The notes under the pieces: generated by a model
The model's database searches: none
The model's input: only the letters and a program-made list of their open reading frames with translations
What the model was told of the DNA's origin: nothing
Source of the DNA: Niallia sp. Man26
GTDB lineage: Bacteria > Bacillota > Bacilli > Bacillales > Cytobacillaceae
Direction of reading: 5' to 3'
Length of the DNA: 64,000 nt
Assembly: GCF_022049065.2 (NCBI RefSeq)
Contig: NZ_CP095743.1
Span: 1,937,001 to 2,001,000, forward strand
In this document: in pieces, positions 60,645 through 64,000 of the stretch
Numbering within the stretch: position 1 is the stretch's first letter
Layout: each line of letters starts with the position of its first letter
Program-made: the position numbers and the translations under genes

Positions 60645-60687
60645 GTTAACCTCCTAGAATCATTCTTTAATACTCTAGTAGGTTAAC
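60645..60687 (-). promoter_or_regulatory. Hairpin covering the ribosome-binding site of the SleB-family gene
   Basis: In the minus-strand leader GTTAACCTACTAGA and TCTAGGAGGTTAAC (14 bp, one mismatch, 15-nt loop) can pair. The second arm contains the Shine-Dalgarno sequence AGGAGG five to ten bases before the ATG, so folding would block ribosome entry. Confidence 0.6.
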
Positions 60688-60703
60688 AGATGTCATATAT
60701 ATA

Positions 60704-60730
60704 TTCATGTGCCAAAATATTACACATGAA
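60704..60730. repeat. Inverted repeat upstream of the SleB-family gene
   Basis: TTCATGTG (60704-60711) and CACATGAA (60723-60730) are perfect 8-bp arms around 11 A+T-rich bases, 65-91 bp before the start codon. It could be an operator; no known regulator consensus was recognised. The rest of 60731-60869 shows nothing. Confidence 0.4.
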
Positions 60731-60869
60731 AAGAAAAATGCTCGATATCTTGCTGGATAAGTGGTCCGCTCTTTTAAAAAGGCAGGCATTACCAGAAATA
60801 ATAGCTTCTCTTTCTCTTCTAAGCTCTATTATTACACTATTATTTCGAAATTGTTGCATCGTTTATTCG

Positions 60870-61169
60870 TTATTTGCTTATATAAACAGATTTAAAATGC
60901 TCTACCGTTGGAAAAGGATCATAATAATGGTGAAGCAGCTTTTTCCAGTTCTCATACTCTGCTGATTGCCTAAACCCGATTGTGTGATCTTCAAGCGTCT
61001 GCCACCTGACCAACAGCAAGTATTTGCCCACATCTTCCATACAGCGCTGCAATTCATGCTCTATATAGCCTTTTTTGCTTGCAATAATGCTCGATGCTTC
61101 AGCAAATGCTTGTTCAAACTCCGACTCCATTCCTTCTTTCACGTTAAGCATGGCTGCTTCCAATATCAT
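60870..61169 (-). CDS. ABM-domain protein (antibiotic biosynthesis monooxygenase fold)
   Basis: 99 aa dimeric alpha/beta-barrel domain: MILEAAMLNVKEGMESEFEQ, KKGYIEHELQRCMEDVGKYL, LLVRWQTLEDHTIGFRQSAE and the ending HHYYDPFPTVEHF are typical of short ABM-family proteins such as YczJ-like or quinol-monooxygenase-like members. True substrate unknown. ATG at 61169 is chosen since GGGGGC lies seven bases upstream and the fold starts there; the frame extends 23 codons further up. Confidence 0.82.
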   Translation of the reverse strand: MILEAAMLNVKEGMESEFEQAFAEASSIIASKKGYIEHELQRCMEDVGKYLLLVRWQTLEDHTIGFRQSAEYENWKKLLHHYYDPFPTVEHFKSVYISK

Positions 61170-61309
61170 TCTTACTGCCCCCAAATTTATTTTAAGTAAT
61201 TGTGTACTATTCTCTGTGCCTTTCAAGAATCCCTGCACTGATGAGGGGGAAAATATTAAAAGGAAGAGACCCTGTTTTGATATGGTTATAAAAAAGCAGA
61301 TTTAATAGA

Positions 61310-61335
61310 AAAAAACACTGAAGTAATATTCAGTG
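61310..61335 (-). terminator. Terminator of the glycosyltransferase gene
   Basis: CACTGAA, 6-nt loop, TTCAGTG; T7 on the minus strand. Confidence 0.78.
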
Positions 61336-61338
61336 CTT

Positions 61339-62484
61339 TTAGTGATAATACTGGCTAGTCTGCTCAAGCCATGGATGTAAATGTCTTGGCAATTCTTCCT
61401 TCCTTGCTAGCAAGCGTTCAAGTGCTTGTTTACCAGACAGTTTGTTTTTTTCTATATAGAAGCCTGCAATGGCCAGTTCACAGTCAAATCTATAATCATG
61501 AACCGTATAATCGACAAACAGCAGATCGTTTGCTGGGAACGGAATTGATTTCCCTTCTGCTGCAAATAAATAGGCAAGCTGATAATTTTTTAATTCTCGA
61601 TGAATCCGAGCGAGGTGATAAATGGCTTCACCTCTTGATGGTCTATACATCCATGCTTGCTGCAATCGAAATAAAGATAATGCCAGCAATTCTTCCCGCT
61701 TAAGATTTACAGAGGAGCGGTTCGCGAGTTGTTCATAAGCAAGACCAATTTTCAGCATGCTGTAATACACTTCCTCCTGCCAGCCGCCTTCTGCTATTCG
61801 CTTTTTATACCATTCAATTGCGTTGGAGTAATCCTGCAAATCATAATAAGTTTGTGCTAAATAGAACATATATCTTTGCCAAAGCGGCTTTTGGTTCTCG
61901 TCTTGTACAGCCTCTTCGAGCAACCTTTTGTCTCTTTCAAACTTATCTTGTTTGCTTCCGCCATCTTCCTTATCAAGAATGAAAATATTCTCAAGCTTTC
62001 CAACAGTTCCTGTGGCAGGAGATTCTTTCAGCTCCCAGTACTCATGTGTCACACCGACGCATTCCCATGAACGTTTTGCATGGATAAGCCGCGTGTTCCA
62101 ATACTTTAAATCTTGATTCATCTGCATGATTAAATATTGGTCACTTTTTAAGTTATTTACATGAAATGCAAGGGAATTCTGCAGGATCATATCTGCATCC
62201 AATAATAAAAGATAATCAGAGTCTGGATAGGCACCTTGTGCCAGATTCACAGACAGTGTTCGGTTATATCCGAAGTTTTGAAATGGAGTATGATGAATCG
62301 TACATTCTTTGCCATTATCTTTTGCCCAGTTTTTGATAATTTTAACCGTGTCGTCTGTCGAACCTGTATCACAGATGGAGAGAGAATCAATAATCGCTTC
62401 AGCTGAATCTAGGCATCTTGTGATTATTTTAGACTCATTTTTAACAATCATACAAAGTGTAATGCTTTTCGTGAATGCTTCCAA
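61339..62484 (-). CDS. Family 2 glycosyltransferase with TPR-like C-terminus
   Basis: 381 aa, cytoplasmic. GT2 domain at residues 1-190: ITLCMIVKNESKIITRCLDS, SICDTGSTDDTVKIIKNWA (nucleotide binding) and DYLLLLDADMIL with the DxD metal motif, then GVTHEYWEL. The C-terminal half has TPR-like helical repeats (YLAQTYYDLQDYSNAIEWYK; IYHLARIHRELKNYQLAYLF). Such SPBc2- or WcaA-like enzymes glycosylate proteins or surface polymers; the acceptor is unknown. AGGAGG places the start at TTG 62484; a TTG six codons upstream precedes that site and is less likely. Confidence 0.85.
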   Translation of the reverse strand: MEAFTKSITLCMIVKNESKIITRCLDSAEAIIDSLSICDTGSTDDTVKIIKNWAKDNGKECTIHHTPFQNFGYNRTLSVNLAQGAYPDSDYLLLLDADMILQNSLAFHVNNLKSDQYLIMQMNQDLKYWNTRLIHAKRSWECVGVTHEYWELKESPATGTVGKLENIFILDKEDGGSKQDKFERDKRLLEEAVQDENQKPLWQRYMFYLAQTYYDLQDYSNAIEWYKKRIAEGGWQEEVYYSMLKIGLAYEQLANRSSVNLKREELLALSLFRLQQAWMYRPSRGEAIYHLARIHRELKNYQLAYLFAAEGKSIPFPANDLLFVDYTVHDYRFDCELAIAGFYIEKNKLSGKQALERLLARKEELPRHLHPWLEQTSQYYH

Positions 62485-62676
62485 TCCCATTTCCTCCTTC
62501 AAAGTATCCGCTCCTTTGTCGCTTATATTAAAATATGAACGTTACCTTTTTTCGGAAGTGCTATTATCCTAGCTGTGCTCTAAAGTTGACGGTGAAATCG
62601 CTCTCATTTATAATTCAACTTAGGCTCATGGGACATTCTGTAATGTACGTGAACTAACCATAAAGGGGGAAAAATC

Positions 62677-63594
62677 ATGAGAACAATGAAGCTTGGATCA
62701 AGCAATTTAGAGGTGCCAGTTGTCTCTGTCGGCTGTATGCGCATCAATTCGCTTGAAGCAAAAGAAGCGGAGCATTTTATTCAAACTGCATTAGAGCAAG
62801 GAGCTAATTTTTTTGATCATGCAGATATATATGGCGGCGGAAGCTGTGAGGAGATTTTCGCTGACGCTATACATATGAGTCCTACTGTTCGAGAAAATAT
62901 TATTTTGCAATCCAAATGCGGAATTCGCAAGGGAATGTTTGATTTTTCCAAAGACCATATCCTCCAATCTGTTGATGGCATCTTACAACGATTAAACACA
63001 GAATATCTTGATATTCTTCTTTTACATCGTCCTGATACACTTGTTGAACCAGAAGAAGTAGCAGAAGCTTTTGATATCCTGGAAAGCTCAGGAAAAGTCC
63101 GTCATTTTGGTGTATCCAATCAAAATCCAATGCAAATTCAACTATTGCAAAAGTATGTAAAACAACCGATTGTTGCGAATCAGCTTCAATTAAGCATCAC
63201 AAATTCGACCATGATTTCGAGCGGTTTTAACGTCAATATGGAAAACGAATCGGCCATTAACAGAGACGGCGGAATTCTCGATTTTTGCCGTCTTCATGAT
63301 ATTACTATTCAGCCTTGGTCACCATTCCAATATGGATTTTTTGAAGGCGTATTTTTGGACAATGAAAAATTCCCAGAATTAAATCAAAAAATTAATGAAA
63401 TTGCAAAAAAATACAATGTCAGCAATACTACTATTGCAATTGCATGGCTGTTACGTCATCCAGCGAAAATGCAGCCAGTGATTGGAACAATGAATCAATC
63501 AAGATTGCAGGACTGTATAAAAGCGAGCGATATCACTTTAACTCGTGAAGAATGGTATGAAATTTTCCGCGCAGCAGGAAACATACTTCCATAA
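62677..63594 (+). CDS. Aldo/keto reductase family oxidoreductase
   Basis: 305 aa NADPH-dependent TIM-barrel enzyme. The catalytic tetrad is visible: Asp and Tyr in FFDHADIYGGGSCEE (about residues 50 and 53), Lys in LQSKCGIRKG (about 80), His in LLLHRPD (about 115). The cofactor loop is IAWLLRHPAKMQPVIGTMNQ. The layout resembles E. coli YdhF and B. subtilis YcsN, whose natural carbonyl substrates are unknown. Preceded by AAAGGGGG. Convergent with ynfA across a strong hairpin. Confidence 0.92.
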   Translation: MRTMKLGSSNLEVPVVSVGCMRINSLEAKEAEHFIQTALEQGANFFDHADIYGGGSCEEIFADAIHMSPTVRENIILQSKCGIRKGMFDFSKDHILQSVDGILQRLNTEYLDILLLHRPDTLVEPEEVAEAFDILESSGKVRHFGVSNQNPMQIQLLQKYVKQPIVANQLQLSITNSTMISSGFNVNMENESAINRDGGILDFCRLHDITIQPWSPFQYGFFEGVFLDNEKFPELNQKINEIAKKYNVSNTTIAIAWLLRHPAKMQPVIGTMNQSRLQDCIKASDITLTREEWYEIFRAAGNILP

Positions 63595-63597
63595 ATA

Positions 63598-63632
63598 AAA
63601 AATGCAGCTTCCAATCGGAAGCTGCATTTTTT
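63598..63632. terminator. Bidirectional terminator
   Basis: Perfect inverted repeat of at least 14 bp (AAAATGCAGCTTCC / GGAAGCTGCATTTT) with an AATC loop and flanking A and T runs, between the aldo/keto reductase gene and ynfA. Confidence 0.9.
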
Positions 63633-63957
63633 AGGAACGTGGTGCAAACAAAATGATACCAGCACCTAGCAGACAGATACCGGCACCAATCCAATCATAA
63701 AAATCGGGTGTTTTATTATCGACACCCCATCCCCAGAGCACAGACAGAATAATAAACACTCCGCCGTAAGCCGCATAAACCTTGCCGAAGGACGGAAATG
63801 TTTGAAAGGTGGCAATAACGCCGTAAAGTATAAGTGCTATCGCTCCAATCAAGCCGAAGGAAAGGGGCTTGCCTTCCCTTAACCATAGCCAAATGAGATA
63901 GCCGCCGCCAATTTCTGCCAAGCCTGCAATAATAAACATCAGCATGGAATAGAACAT
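63631..63957 (-). CDS. ynfA: YnfA family (UPF0060) membrane protein
   Basis: 108 aa with four membrane helices, like small multidrug-resistance proteins. Family blocks: [45 protein letters not shown] and [17 protein letters not shown]. Some relatives have been linked to drug or dye efflux; the native role is unsettled. Preceded by GGAG. The region upstream of 63957 runs to the window end and shows only the leader of this gene. Confidence 0.92.
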   Translation of the reverse strand: MFYSMLMFIIAGLAEIGGGYLIWLWLREGKPLSFGLIGAIALILYGVIATFQTFPSFGKVYAAYGGVFIILSVLWGWGVDNKTPDFYDWIGAGICLLGAGIILFAPRS

Positions 63958-64000
63958 AAATGAATAACTCCTAATAAATAATGGTACTTACTCCTTGCCA

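Noticed and set aside
60690..60965. Plus-strand open frame of 91 codons
   Set aside because: Overlaps the well-supported ABM-domain gene on the other strand and the leader of the SleB-family gene, has no ribosome-binding site, and its protein shows no family-like pattern.

Overview
The window looks like chromosomal DNA of an A+T-rich, endospore-forming member of the Bacillaceae. Pointers are strong Shine-Dalgarno sequences, Bacillus-type regulatory signals (CIRCE, SAM-I and preQ1-I riboswitches, a LexA box, an MhqR-like operator, cre-like sites), the parE-parC-yneT neighbourhood, and sporulation-type genes (a YkuD-type L,D-transpeptidase, a CotF-like coat protein, a SleB-family hydrolase). 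The gene set would fit a Bacillus/Niallia-like genus, but the species cannot be named from the sequence. No rRNA, tRNA, CRISPR array, insertion sequence or prophage was seen.

Layout. 1-7.2 kb: the 3' part of a catalase gene, htpG behind a CIRCE element, a metallo-beta-lactamase-fold hydrolase, a YhfW-type FAD/Rieske oxidoreductase and an EAL-domain protein. 7.2-10.3 kb: a SAM-I riboswitch in front of a tiny FbpA-like gene and a DUF2809 membrane protein, then a preQ1-I riboswitch controlling queC-queD-queE. 10.4-19 kb: small envelope or unknown genes, including an MltG-like LysM fragment protein, a phospholipase-A2-like protein, a secreted DUF1906 protein with an odd Asn-rich linker, an N-acetylmuramoyl-L-alanine amidase, CBO0543-type membrane proteins, a DUF1796 protein and an M50-type metallopeptidase. 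A frameshifted gene remnant lies near 12.7 kb. 19-20 kb: corA.

20.1-36.6 kb: a compact rhamnogalacturonan-I (pectin side chain) utilisation cluster. It encodes a DUF624 protein (YesL), the YesM/YesN sensor-regulator pair, an ABC sugar importer (YesO/P/Q type), two GH105 hydrolases, a CE12 acetylesterase, a GH42 beta-galactosidase, a GH4 alpha-galacturonidase with the CHEV motif and a secreted PL11 lyase. The lyase would cut the polymer outside the cell and the importer would bring in oligomers. The intracellular esterase and glycosidases would then strip and split them. Three cre-like sites suggest carbon catabolite repression, and a repeated ATATCTGTTTTTT motif upstream of both yesL and yesO is a candidate YesN-binding site.

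36.6-47.4 kb: a UDG-superfamily-like protein, an AbrB-type membrane protein, parC-parE with a LexA box on the promoter, a CoA-binding protein, sporulation-type genes, and a nitroreductase of MhqN type behind a 42-bp near-palindrome containing an MhqR-like box. 47.5-49.8 kb: a sarcosine-oxidase-like flavoenzyme, a Tyr/Gly/His-rich putative coat protein and a CotF-like protein. 49.8-59 kb: a four-gene operon of two M20 amidohydrolases, a DUF3311 protein and a sodium:solute symporter, next to a GAF/PucR-type regulator, with a 16-bp inverted repeat as likely operator. An alkyl-sulfatase-like hydrolase and an MFS transporter follow, divergent from a LysR regulator. 59-64 kb: a SleB-type hydrolase whose ribosome-binding site is buried in a hairpin, an ABM-domain protein, a glycosyltransferase, an aldo/keto reductase and YnfA.

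No wholly new multi-gene system is evident. The most interesting signals are regulatory: the SAM-I riboswitch on an FbpA-like gene, CIRCE on htpG, the candidate YesN repeats, the operator-like inverted repeats and the hairpin over the SleB-type gene start.
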